Assembly (NCBI RefSeq): GCF_030819275.1
Contig: NZ_JAUTBL010000002.1
Location: forward strand, 994,501 to 1,058,500
Source of the DNA: Agrobacterium larrymoorei
GTDB taxonomy: Bacteria > Pseudomonadota > Alphaproteobacteria > Rhizobiales > Rhizobiaceae
DNA: 64,000 nt
Direction of reading: 5' to 3'
Shown: one piece after another, positions 44,095 to 52,525 of the stretch
How the letters are laid out: the number at the start of each line of letters is the position of its first letter
How positions within the stretch are numbered: position 1 is the stretch's first letter
Program-made: the position numbers and the translations under genes
The notes under the pieces: model-generated
What the model was told of the DNA's origin: nothing
Databases searched by the model: none
What the model saw: only the letters and a program-made list of their open reading frames with translations

Positions 44095-44625
44095 CTATAT
44101 CCGCTCCATATCGGTCAGCGGCAGCACGAAGGGAACATTGCCGTCGGTATCGGCGCCACGCCCGATCGCCTTGATCGCTTTCACCAATCGGCCTCTGCGA
44201 TCGAGTAGCCTGTCACCGATTTCGATGATGCGGGCATTGGGTGTAGAATAGGGCGATACGGTTCTAAGCCGGCGTGCGAGCGCCGTTTCATCCTGATCCG
44301 GGTAGAGAGCCAGTGCGGCGACGACGGCCGCTGCAGGCGACCGAGACACGCCCATCCAGCAATGAATCAGAAGCGGGGCCGACTGATCCCATTCCCGGGC
44401 GAATTCGATCAGCTGCAGAACATGGGCGTCATCCGGCGCGATCAGCGTATCGTTCCCCTTGAAGGCGATATCGTTCATCTGCAGCGTCAGATGTCGCTCG
44501 GCAGCAATCACGGCCGGGCGATGAAACGTCTGCTCCTTGGCAATCAAGGTAATCATTTCGCGCGCCTTGTGGCGCACGGCCATTTCTCCGATGCGGGAGA
44601 GGGGCGAGACGACGATGGCAGTCAT
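44095..44625 (-). CDS. Tyrosine/dual-specificity phosphatase-like protein
   Basis: A 176-residue protein with the Cys-phosphatase P-loop HCWMGVSRSPAA (about residues 88-99; C-x5-R with catalytic Cys and Arg). An upstream Asp-rich stretch (MNDIAFKGNDTLIAPDDAH) may supply the general acid. The rest fits the compact DSP fold. The substrate, protein or phospholipid/inositol phosphate, is not known. Its ATG overlaps the stop of the HD-domain gene by four bases, and ygfZ is next, so the three form an operon. Confidence 0.82.
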   Translation of the reverse strand: MTAIVVSPLSRIGEMAVRHKAREMITLIAKEQTFHRPAVIAAERHLTLQMNDIAFKGNDTLIAPDDAHVLQLIEFAREWDQSAPLLIHCWMGVSRSPAAAVVAALALYPDQDETALARRLRTVSPYSTPNARIIEIGDRLLDRRGRLVKAIKAIGRGADTDGNVPFVLPLTDMERI

Positions 44626-45233
44626 GGTAGAGCCTTGCGCAGTGCTTCGATGGCCTCGAAGCGTTCGATGAAACGGCGTTGCGCCTCAAGTGCAGGAACC
44701 GGATCGATTGCGATCATGTCGCGGCTGATGCCGCGCGGCAGGCCGAAGAATTTCTGAGCCTCCGCAAGTGAAAAGCCCGCAAGCTCTGTGGCCTCGAAGA
44801 AAGCCGCGACCGTGTCCGCCTTCTTGATGCGGTCTTTCAGCTCTCGCGTGGGATGGGGTGGAAGCGAAAAACGCAGGTGAACGGCGGCCTCCAGCCGGGC
44901 CTCTACGCTCTTGTAGCCACCACCGACGACGGATTTGAAAGGAGAGATCATGTCGCCGATCACATATTCCGGCGCATCGTGCAGCAGCGCCATCAGCATA
45001 TCGTCCGGCGAAGCGGAGGCGTTCAGATGACAGAAAATCGCTTCGACGATGAGGCTATGCTGCGCCACGGAGAACGCATGGTCGCCGCGCGTTTGCCCGT
45101 TCCACCGCGCCACGCGCGCCAGACCATGAGCGATATCGGCCAGTTCCACGTCTAGGGGAGAGGGATCGAGAAGGTCGAGACGCCTGCCGGAGAGCATGCG
45201 TTGCCATGCACGCGCAGACTTGGAAGGTGCCAC
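44622..45233 (-). CDS. HD-domain phosphohydrolase (YfbR-like)
   Basis: A 203-residue metal-dependent phosphohydrolase. HD motifs: GDHAFSVAQHSLIVEAIF near residues 47-64, LMALLHDAPEYVIGDM near 80-95, and the distal Asp in IKKADTVAAFFEAT near 138. This layout matches YfbR/5'-nucleotidase-type HD proteins that act on deoxynucleoside monophosphates. It overlaps the phosphatase gene downstream and starts three bases from the end of ygfZ. Confidence 0.82.
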   Translation of the reverse strand: MAPSKSARAWQRMLSGRRLDLLDPSPLDVELADIAHGLARVARWNGQTRGDHAFSVAQHSLIVEAIFCHLNASASPDDMLMALLHDAPEYVIGDMISPFKSVVGGGYKSVEARLEAAVHLRFSLPPHPTRELKDRIKKADTVAAFFEATELAGFSLAEAQKFFGLPRGISRDMIAIDPVPALEAQRRFIERFEAIEALRKALP

Positions 45234-45236
45234 CGC

Positions 45237-46085
45237 TTAATCCTCGGCGCCCGCAAGCGAATCGACGGCAGGAAAGCTGATGCCGCTCCAGCCGGGCAGA
45301 GCAACGCTGACCTCCACATCTCCTGCAGTCATGACCTTGCCAGATCCCATAGCCTCGGCAGCTCGGTCGATGCGGATGATGGCCAGGCCGTTGTCCCCGA
45401 TAACGGTGCCAAGTGCGCCCATCGATTTGCCGCCTGCCATGATTTCGGTGCCGGAAGGCGGCAGAGCGCTTGCCGCGGAGACGATGACGACGCGTCGGCG
45501 CGCCGTGCCGCGGTGCTTCATGCGCGAAACGACCTCCTGGCCGACGAAGCAGCCCTTCTTCAAGGACACGCCATCATTCACATCCATCAGAACATCATGA
45601 GGAAATGCATCCTGAAGGGCATAATCGCTGCCCGACTCGGCAATTCCGTTGGCGATGCGCAGGGCATCGTAAGCGGAAACGTCGCCCTCGGCGGATTTGC
45701 CGGGGACGCGATAGAGCGTTACGCCAGCCTTGGCGAAGCGACCGTCCGTGACACCGCCGTCCGGTGCAGCCTCGTTCCAATAGACGCTGACGCCTTCGAG
45801 ATCTTCAGCTTTGAGATCCACAGCAGCCCGCAGCTTGTACATTGTGAGACGGCGTAGCAATGCTTCCTGTTGCTCCGCGCTCGTCTCCAAGCGATACGCT
45901 GTGCCCTCGCGCGAAACAAGAAAGTCGAATAGAATTTTGCCTTGCGGCGTCAACAATGCGCCTGCGCGAGCTTCGTTCTCTCCAAGTGATTCCAGATCCG
46001 TCGTGATCAGATTTTGCAGGAAATCGGAGGCAGCTTCGCCGCCGATGCGGATAAAACGACGGGTCGGTAAAAAAGCGGAAGACAT
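45237..46085 (-). CDS. ygfZ: Folate-binding protein YgfZ
   Basis: A 282-residue protein related to the glycine-cleavage T protein, needed for assembly or repair of some iron-sulfur enzymes and binding tetrahydrofolate. The hallmark KGCFVGQEVVSRMKHRG is near residues 176-192; FIRIGGEAASDFLQNLITTD near 10-29 is the N-terminal aminomethyltransferase-like fold. The length is within the family range. It heads the ygfZ-HD-phosphatase operon. Confidence 0.92.
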   Translation of the reverse strand: MSSAFLPTRRFIRIGGEAASDFLQNLITTDLESLGENEARAGALLTPQGKILFDFLVSREGTAYRLETSAEQQEALLRRLTMYKLRAAVDLKAEDLEGVSVYWNEAAPDGGVTDGRFAKAGVTLYRVPGKSAEGDVSAYDALRIANGIAESGSDYALQDAFPHDVLMDVNDGVSLKKGCFVGQEVVSRMKHRGTARRRVVIVSAASALPPSGTEIMAGGKSMGALGTVIGDNGLAIIRIDRAAEAMGSGKVMTAGDVEVSVALPGWSGISFPAVDSLAGAED

Positions 46086-46267
46086 GGCACTACCGTTCGG
46101 CTGGATTCACCTGAGGGCATCGGCCTGAAAATCTTAGCCGATTTTCGGAAAGGCGCGATGCGTCGATTCAAAACTGAAAGCGCCGGGCATCCAAAAGGAC
46201 GAACGGCGCTTTAGAGTTAGGATTTTTGTAAGGTAAGGGCAAGCGCCCGAAATCGTCCGGCGCTCGA

Positions 46268-47017
46268 TCAGTCGCCCGCACCGAAGAACTTCCACTGGCC
46301 ATCGGGCGAAATGCCGATGCGGTAGAAGCTGTAATTGCCGTATTCCTGCATGTCGGCGAGATCCCCGGCGGTGATGATGCGCAGCAGGTCCACTTTTTCC
46401 GGCTTGGTCAGCGTGTTGAGCGACTTCCCGGCAAAATAAGGGAAGACATACATCTCATCCGGCGTTCCTGCATCTATGCGTGCATAGCCCGTGGAGAGAA
46501 GATCGAGGATAATGGCCAGCACTTCCAAGCCTTCCGGATCGCCGGAAAAGCTTTTCAACGCGGCGATCGGATCGTTTCCTTCGCCATCGACGCGCGTCTG
46601 GTTTGGACCCGCATTGATCAGTGGTCGCAGCTTCTCGATGTCGCCGGTGGAGGCGGCGTCGATGATCAGCTGACGCAGACGACGGACCGGCTCCGGCGCT
46701 TTGCTGATATCATGCTCGATCTGTGCGGAAATATGCGGCGCATCGTCCTGCTCCGGCGCTGCCTGCTCTTGTCCGCCTTGGCGGTTCACCAGCGGATCAG
46801 GCATAGGAATGCCATCAGAACCTTTTTCGACCTGCGCCGGTTCGGAAGACTTGGGGGCATCGGAGGCCTGGGCCTGTTCGGTTTGCCCGCTCGGGCCCGG
46901 CTTCAGCGCCGACAGAGCGTAGGCTGCCTGTGGCAGCGCGGTTGCGGAGACGACCAGCGAAAAAACAGCGGCAAGCGCGGCGGAAGACCGCGTGACGTCA
47001 TGACGGAAGTACAGCAT
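46268..47017 (-). CDS. Exported protein of unknown function, conserved in rhizobia
   Basis: A 249-residue protein with a signal peptide (about residues 10-35), a low-complexity Pro/Gln/Glu linker (about 40-95) and a globular C-terminal domain (about 100-249; RRLRQLIIDAASTGDIEKLR, EMYVFPYFAGKSLNTLTKPE, GQWKFFGAGD). The segment with TGDIEKL..LINAGPN resembles an ankyrin-like start but not a full repeat. No known function. It is followed (upstream on the minus strand) by a small unknown gene 14 bases away. Confidence 0.7.
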   Translation of the reverse strand: MLYFRHDVTRSSAALAAVFSLVVSATALPQAAYALSALKPGPSGQTEQAQASDAPKSSEPAQVEKGSDGIPMPDPLVNRQGGQEQAAPEQDDAPHISAQIEHDISKAPEPVRRLRQLIIDAASTGDIEKLRPLINAGPNQTRVDGEGNDPIAALKSFSGDPEGLEVLAIILDLLSTGYARIDAGTPDEMYVFPYFAGKSLNTLTKPEKVDLLRIITAGDLADMQEYGNYSFYRIGISPDGQWKFFGAGD

Positions 47018-47031
47018 TGATAAACTCCCGC

Positions 47032-47289
47032 TTACTGGATGATCCGCTGCGGGGAAAATTCGCCAGCGAGCATGCGCTGACGCAGTGATTCGAGCATGGC
47101 CTCTGCGCCGGCTTCGCCATGCATGCGGATGGTTTCGCGCATGGCCAAGGCAATAGCGGCATCTGCGATGATCTCCGGCTCGATGCCGTCGGCCATACCA
47201 TCGGCCCAGGCCTCGTTTTGATGTTCCAGAGCGACCTGCATCTTTTCATGCGCGATCATATCGTGGATTTCGTTACGGCTCGTTTGCAT
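47032..47289 (-). CDS. Small alpha-helical protein, unknown function
   Basis: Eighty-five residues, mostly helical and acidic (MIAHEKMQVALEHQNEAWAD; ADAAIALAMRETIRMHGEAG), with no signal peptide or membrane segment. It is read in the same direction as the exported protein that follows it, with a 14-base gap, so the two are probably co-transcribed. I do not recognise the family. Confidence 0.6.
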   Translation of the reverse strand: MQTSRNEIHDMIAHEKMQVALEHQNEAWADGMADGIEPEIIADAAIALAMRETIRMHGEAGAEAMLESLRQRMLAGEFSPQRIIQ

Positions 47290-47394
47290 CTTTCATCCTC
47301 GACAGGGCGTTCAAGTCGTTACCACCCTGTTAACAACTCTAACAGTCTTTTATCAAAACGGCACGCCCCACGGCGAAAAGAGGTTAACAATCCT

Positions 47395-47889
47395 CTAATT
47401 TCCGAACCTGGACGTGATTTCTTGTGCGAGTGTTGCGCCTTCGTTACGGTATTTTTGTTCCGCCAGGATCGCGGCGGGGGTGCAGCTGGTGTGAACGGCT
47501 GCAAAAGTGCGGTAACCGCGGTTAAAGGCTGCGGTCATCCGCTGCTTGCGTTGAGGTTCGTTCGCGGTATCCGCCGCCAGAATATCGCTCATCGCCTTGC
47601 GCCATTCCTGCGGCCCCGTCGCGGGACAAAGCGTGCGCAGATATTGGACAGCACCCAGAATTTCCGACAACCGTGCCAGCTTGTCATCATAAGGGGCTGG
47701 CTTGCTTTCCTGAGGCGGCGGTGCGAGAGGCTGAGGCGGTTTCTGGCTGGCAGCATGCGAAGCAACGGGCATGCCCATGCTCACCAACACCGCTAACAGA
47801 ATACAAACTCGTCGACCCATGACGCTACGCACAACCCAATATCGGCTTTCGACAATCTTCGTCCAGATAGCTGTGATTCTAGTGTTCAT
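47395..47889 (-). CDS. TIGR02301-family exported protein
   Basis: A 164-residue protein whose core (YDDKLARLSEILGAVQYLRTLC..WRKAMSDILAADTANEPQRK..FNRGYRTFAAVHTSC) matches TIGR02301, a small alphaproteobacterial family without known function. A signal peptide lies at about residues 24-46 (MGRRVCILLAVLVSMGMPVA), so the true start may be the internal ATG near 47820 rather than the one at 47889. Two Cys in the mature part are conserved. It overlaps the stop of the NUDIX gene by 11 bases if the upstream start is used. Confidence 0.75.
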   Translation of the reverse strand: MNTRITAIWTKIVESRYWVVRSVMGRRVCILLAVLVSMGMPVASHAASQKPPQPLAPPPQESKPAPYDDKLARLSEILGAVQYLRTLCPATGPQEWRKAMSDILAADTANEPQRKQRMTAAFNRGYRTFAAVHTSCTPAAILAEQKYRNEGATLAQEITSRFGN

Positions 47890-48301
47890 GCAACTGGCCT
47901 AGAAGGCGCTCGGCGCATTCCACGACGCTTTCAGGCGCGGGAAGGGCATGTATTTCCTCCAGCGTGTACCAGCCCGCATCTGCGGCATCATCGGCCGCAA
48001 GAACCGCAGCCTGCTCATCTGCCTCCATCAGAAAGACAGACAGCAGAAAGTGGCTCGTCAGCCGTCCCTCGGCGTCGTGGGATGGCAGATCATAGGTGGC
48101 GAAAAGCTGTGGATGACTTGCCCTGATGCCTGTCTCCTCCAGCAATTCGCGAAGCGCTGTCTGCGCTGGCGTCTCACCGGGCTCTCCCCGCCCGCCCGGG
48201 AAGGCGAACATGTCCTTCGACGGCGGGTTGATACGACGCACCAGCAGTAGACGGTCGCCACGCCGGACGATAGCGGAAGATGCTGGCTGGGGAAGAGGCA
48301 T
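47879..48301 (-). CDS. NUDIX hydrolase
   Basis: A 140-residue hydrolase of nucleoside diphosphates linked to another group. The NUDIX box is complete: GRGEPGETPAQTAL followed by RELLEETG (about residues 34-56), giving the GX5EX7REUXEEXGU pattern. The N-terminus (SAIVRRGDRLLLVRRINPP) suits ADP-ribose- or 8-oxo-dGTP-type enzymes, but the substrate is not determined. Its 3' end overlaps the TIGR02301 gene. Confidence 0.88.
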   Translation of the reverse strand: MPLPQPASSAIVRRGDRLLLVRRINPPSKDMFAFPGGRGEPGETPAQTALRELLEETGIRASHPQLFATYDLPSHDAEGRLTSHFLLSVFLMEADEQAAVLAADDAADAGWYTLEEIHALPAPESVVECAERLLGQLHEH

Positions 48302-48337
48302 GCGGTTTCCTTCGAGAATCTACCTCTTATTATGCAG

Positions 48338-49011
48338 TCAACCTTGCAGGAAACGTGGCGGCATTCTTTCCCTGTAGGGAAAATACTGAAAATAGGGGCG
48401 TGCCTCCTCGATTGCCCGCTTGACGGAGGGCCGTGAGACCAGTCGTTCGAAGTAGTCGCGGATGTTTCTAAGGTCATCGTCAAACGGGTGAACGATTGCG
48501 CCATAGAAGAGCGCCGGGACGGCCGCTCAATCCACTATCGAAAACGTCGCGCTCGCAATGCATTGGCAGTCTGCAAGGGGGTGCTCAAGAACGCCGTAAG
48601 CCGTGTCGATGGTCGCATGTGCCTCGGACACGCCATGCGGGTCGAAAGAGCCTTCGGGACGTAAGCATTCCGCGAAAATGCGCTGCATCGGCTGGTGGAT
48701 GGAGAGGTCGAAAAAACGATCCGAGAGCCGCACCTGGAGCTGTTGGCCTTTTGTGGCAGAGGTCGGAATGACCGGGATAATGGGTATTGATATACTCGAT
48801 GATGATGCCGCTTTCGGGCATCGTTACGTTGAATTCCGCATCATGCGACACCGGAATCGTCCCCATTGGCGATGTCTCGAAGAACGCCGCCCTTGAATCA
48901 GAATTGGAGAAATCGACGATAACCGACTCAAAAGATGTGCCGTTCTCATAAAGTGCCACAAGCACCTTATGGCAGAAAGACCAGAGGATGCGGATTGAGC
49001 TTCAGGGTCGT
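48338..49011 (-). pseudogene. Decayed glutathione S-transferase
   Basis: About 224 codons of a glutathione S-transferase with several lesions. The expected start after GGAGAGG is ACG at 49009-49011 rather than ATG. The frame then shifts between LNPHPL and SFCHKVLVALYENGTSFE (near 48978). It shifts again at AAAA near 48750, between YINTHYPGHSDLCHK and QLQVRLSDRFFDLSIHQPM. A TGA at about 48525 replaces the Cys codon expected in FSIVD-C-AAVPALFYG, and the frame runs on cleanly to PPRFLQG and a stop at 48338. Both thioredoxin-like N-terminal and helical C-terminal domains are recognisable. Four independent defects argue for real decay rather than sequence errors. Confidence 0.82.
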
Positions 49012-49158
49012 ACGACCTCTCCATAGGTAAACGAAACTGTGGCTGGATGCTGTAAAGGTCCAAGGAGAGTGCACCAAGGACGTGGTTTTCGGTATGATGC
49101 GTCGACGGATTCGAACAATCCACATTCACGTTGTTCGAAGCAAGTGCAGGAAATAGGT

Positions 49159-49482
49159 ATGAAACTTACCCTCGTCTATGCGGTGGCAGCGCTTGCTGAA
49201 ATTGCCGGCTGCTTCGCCTTCTGGGCGTGGCTGCGCATGGGCAAGTCGGTGGCGTGGTTGGGACCTGGGATGATGTCGCTTGCGGCCTTCGCCTGGCTTT
49301 TGACGCTTGTACCGACCGAGGCCGCCGGCCGGGCCTATGCCGCCTATGGCGGGATCTATATCGTCGCGTCTTTGCTATGGCTTTGGATCGTGGAGCGTCA
49401 TGCGCCTGATCGTTGGGATCTGGCGGGTGGTGCGGTTTGCCTGGCTGGTGCCTCGCTCATTCTGTTTGCCCCGAGAGGATAG
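49159..49482 (+). CDS. YnfA/UPF0060 family small membrane protein
   Basis: A 107-residue inner-membrane protein with four hydrophobic helices ([72 protein letters not shown]). The motif [13 protein letters not shown] and [11 protein letters not shown] are characteristic of UPF0060, related in shape to SMR-type exporters; some members have been linked to drug efflux. The ATG at 49159 begins the first helix. The broken SRAP gene starts four bases after its stop. Confidence 0.88.
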   Translation: MKLTLVYAVAALAEIAGCFAFWAWLRMGKSVAWLGPGMMSLAAFAWLLTLVPTEAAGRAYAAYGGIYIVASLLWLWIVERHAPDRWDLAGGAVCLAGASLILFAPRG

Positions 49483-49485
49483 GCC

Positions 49486-50242
49486 ATGTGCGGTCGCTTT
49501 GTTTTTAAAGGCAACGCCGGAAGAGATTGCCGACTATCTTGACCTGATAGGGTTGGAGGATTTTCCGCCGCGATTCAATATCGCACCGACGCAGCCTATC
49601 CTCATCATTGTCGAGGGTGAACGGCAGGAGGTGGGAAGCAATCTGCCGAACCGTAAAGCCATGCTCGTGCGCTGGGGCTTCATGCCGGGTTGGGTGAAAG
49701 ATCCCAAGACGTTCCCGCTTTTGATCAACGCCCGCTCCGAAACCGCCGTTGGTAAGGCGTCATTCCGCGCTGCCATGCGTCATCGCCGCATCCTGATCCC
49801 GGCCAGCGGATTTTACGAGTGGAAGAGACCTTCCAAGGAGGAGGGCGGAAAGCCTCAGGCCTATTACATCAGACCAAAGCGCGGCGGCATTGTCGCCTTC
49901 GCCGGACTAATGGAAACATGGTCCTCCGCCGATGGATCGGAAGTTGATACCGGTGCCATCCTCACCACCGCCGCCAACAGGTCCATGTCGCGTGTCCATG
50001 ACCGGATGCCGGTGGTGATCGCACCAGAGGATTTCGCCCGTTGGCTGGATTGCAAGACGCAGGAGCCACGTGAGGTTTCGAGCCTGATGCGGGCAGCGGA
50101 TGAGGATTTTTTCGAAATGATCCCGGTGTCGGACAAGGTGAACAAGGTCGCCAATGTCGGGCCTGATCTCATCGAACCGGTGGAGGAAGCGGCACCTCTT
50201 GCTCCGATAAAGGAAAAGGGCGGACAACTGTCGTTATTTTAA
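49486..50242 (+). pseudogene. SRAP-domain (YedK/HMCES-like) protein, frameshifted near the start
   Basis: The ATG at 49486 reads MCGRFVFK, the invariant start of SRAP proteins whose Cys2 forms a protective crosslink with abasic sites in single-stranded DNA. The next codons then run out of frame; removing one A of the AAA at 49507-49509 gives MCGRFVFKATPEEIADYLDL and the full family sequence to 50242 (about 251 residues). Conserved parts are RFNIAPTQP, LVRWGFMPGW, NARSETAVGKASFR, RRILIPASGFYEW and MSRVHDRMPVVI (active-site His). As written, Cys2 is cut off from the rest. Whether this is a sequence error or a true mutation cannot be told here. Confidence 0.85.
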
Positions 50243-50356
50243 ACGACGGACCCGCTTCCCGCAGGCCGTGCCCTCACGTCGAAAATGAAAATGGCGCTCG
50301 AAAGCGCCACTTGCAACGTCGACAGGCACCACACTGCCTGCTGAACATAAAAGAGA

Positions 50357-50491
50357 TCAGGCAGTCTTAGCCTGCTTTGGCTTGCGCGCCACCATCATGG
50401 CGGCAGCTGCAACGGCCTTGAGGCCAAGCGGCTGGTAATGCGCCTTCAAATCCGGTTTTGCCGGCATCTCGATTTTCTTCGTTTCTGTCAT
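50357..50491 (-). CDS. Small basic protein, probably conserved in rhizobia
   Basis: A 44-residue reading frame (MTETKKIEMPAKPDLKAHYQ..to..KPKQAKTA) with GGAGGG six bases before its ATG, a lysine-rich N-terminus and an Ala/Met-rich middle (GLKAVAAAAMMVARK). The strong ribosome site and codon pattern support translation. Function unknown. It lies between the SRAP and pssA genes. Confidence 0.6.
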   Translation of the reverse strand: MTETKKIEMPAKPDLKAHYQPLGLKAVAAAAMMVARKPKQAKTA

Positions 50492-50695
50492 TCCACCCTC
50501 CGCAGATCGCTTATCAGGCCTATGATTCGTTGGCCTTTCTGACTAGCTCTCTCGGGGGCAATCGTGACGAATTCGAGGCGGATTCAATCAATTGAAAATT
50601 GCAGTCTGCGACATTTCGTGTTCGGGATCGCCTGAAAAAAGTCGCAAGTTAAACCAGCCGTTGTTACGGCAAAGACGACCCCGTCTTGTCAGAAA

Positions 50696-51556
50696 TCAGA
50701 TGCCGCGGTCGAGTCCGTCGCCGCTATCGCCGTGGTCATGCTCTTCAATCGTCAACGTTCCATAGCGCTTGTGCCAGATGCGCGCGCTGAAGGGCAGGAA
50801 GGTCAGATAGGCGAGCACGGTGAGGATCAGCACTTCCCAGGTGAAGCTCATCAAGAGCGCCACATAGAGCACCACGATCAGAATGGCTGGAAGCACGAGA
50901 TCGCGACGGATACGGCTTTCCGATTTGCCAGACCAAACGGGCAGTCGGCTGATCAGCAGATAACCGATCAACACAGTGTAGGCGGCAGCGATATGGGCGA
51001 ATGTCCTGCTCGGCTCGACGCCGATAAAACCGATATAGACGGGAAGCAGCACCAGCATCGCACCCATCGGTGCAGGCACACCGACGAAGAACTCGTTCTG
51101 CCAGGGCGCTTTCACCTCACGTTCGATCATCACATTGAAGCGCGCTAGGCGCAGTCCGGCAGCGATCACGTAGATGAGGGCGGCAATCCACCCAAGCGAG
51201 CGGGCCTGATCGAGGAGATAGGCATACACGACGAGGGCAGGGGCGACACCGAAATTGACGATATCGGCGAGCGAATCCATCTGCGCGCCGAACTTGGACG
51301 TCGCCTTCATCATGCGGGCCAGGCGTCCGTCGATGCCGTCGAGGAAGGCTGCCAGCAGCACCATGGCTACCGCAAGCTCAAAGCGGCCTTCAAAGGCAAG
51401 CCGAACACCGCTCAAGCCAGCGCAGATGGCGAGCACGGTCACGAGATTGGGGATGACAAGACGAAGCGGAATTTCCCGAAGCCTTGGGCCTCGTCCGCTA
51501 TCCTGACTGATCTCGTGCTTGCCATTGATGCTTGGCTGTGGCGCTTGCTCGTCCAT
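50696..51556 (-). CDS. pssA: CDP-diacylglycerol-serine O-phosphatidyltransferase
   Basis: A 286-residue membrane enzyme that makes phosphatidylserine from CDP-diacylglycerol and serine. The CDP-alcohol phosphotransferase motif DGRLARMMKATSKFGAQMD-SLAD (D-G-x2-A-R-x8-G-x3-D-x3-D) is near residues 94-117. About eight hydrophobic segments follow and precede it. It is read just after psd on the same strand, so substrate and product enzymes for phosphatidylethanolamine are made together, a standard rhizobial arrangement. Confidence 0.94.
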   Translation of the reverse strand: MDEQAPQPSINGKHEISQDSGRGPRLREIPLRLVIPNLVTVLAICAGLSGVRLAFEGRFELAVAMVLLAAFLDGIDGRLARMMKATSKFGAQMDSLADIVNFGVAPALVVYAYLLDQARSLGWIAALIYVIAAGLRLARFNVMIEREVKAPWQNEFFVGVPAPMGAMLVLLPVYIGFIGVEPSRTFAHIAAAYTVLIGYLLISRLPVWSGKSESRIRRDLVLPAILIVVLYVALLMSFTWEVLILTVLAYLTFLPFSARIWHKRYGTLTIEEHDHGDSGDGLDRGI

Positions 51557-51580
51557 GAAACGCGTCTCCCTGACGTGTCA

Positions 51581-52279
51581 TCAGCCGCGGCGGCTGATGA
51601 CGGCTCCCTTGGTCGAGCCGAATTCGGCCAGAACCGTTTCACCGGCAATGGCCGTCTGACCGACGGAAACACGCGGCGAGAAGCCTTCCGGCAGGAAGAT
51701 ATCGAGGCGAGAACCGAAGCGGATCAGGCCGAAGCGCTCGCCCGCATCGACGGGTTCGTTCGGCTTGACCCAGCAGACGATGCGACGCGCGACCATGCCG
51801 GCAATCTGTACGACGCCGACCCGGCCATGCGCAGTTTCGATCACGAGACCGTTGCGCTCATTGTCCTCCGATGCCTTGTCGAGATCGGCATTGAGGAAGA
51901 GGCCTGGGCGGTACGCGACATTGACCACGCGTCCACGCACCGGCGAGCGGTTTACGTGGCAGTTGAACACGTTCATGAACACAGAAACGCGTACCATCGG
52001 CTCCTTGCCGAGTTCCAGTTCCAGTGGCGGAACCACAGTCTGGATAGCGGAAACGGTACCATCGGCCGGGCTGATGATCAGATCGTCATCCTGCGGCGTC
52101 ACGCGCTCGGGATCGCGGAAGAAGTAGGCGCACCAGGCGGTCAGAACCATCCCGATCCAGAACAGAGGTTCGGCGATCCAGCCGAGCACCAGCGATGCCA
52201 CGAAGGAGGCTGCGATGAAAATGTAGCCTTCCTTGTGGATCGGAACGAGGGTGTTACGAATGGTATCGAACAGGTTCAT
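51581..52279 (-). CDS. psd: Phosphatidylserine decarboxylase proenzyme
   Basis: A 232-residue pyruvoyl-dependent enzyme that converts phosphatidylserine to phosphatidylethanolamine. It is the short form of the family. The self-cleavage site FGST near residues 222-225 yields the beta chain and a small alpha chain whose Ser becomes the pyruvoyl group. N-terminal hydrophobic segments ([33 protein letters not shown]) anchor it, and [16 protein letters not shown] near 85-100 is conserved. pssA follows 24 bases downstream. Confidence 0.95.
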   Translation of the reverse strand: MNLFDTIRNTLVPIHKEGYIFIAASFVASLVLGWIAEPLFWIGMVLTAWCAYFFRDPERVTPQDDDLIISPADGTVSAIQTVVPPLELELGKEPMVRVSVFMNVFNCHVNRSPVRGRVVNVAYRPGLFLNADLDKASEDNERNGLVIETAHGRVGVVQIAGMVARRIVCWVKPNEPVDAGERFGLIRFGSRLDIFLPEGFSPRVSVGQTAIAGETVLAEFGSTKGAVISRRG

Positions 52280-52525
52280 GGGTCTTTCTTCTCCGAAGTT
52301 TCGTTATCGGCCTTTGCGATATGCGCCATGAAGGCCGCTCCCGCTTGGACCTCGATTTGCCTGCGCGCCCGAAGGCGAAAACTTGGCTCGTTCCGCAAGA
52401 CATGCACCATATAGTCGTTTCCCGACAATATTCACGTCTCAAGGCGACAAAACACGCATAGGTGACTACAGGCAAACCGCGTCACGGGCAATGGTGCGCA
52501 GCGGCTGGGCCGCTTTATACCGAGG

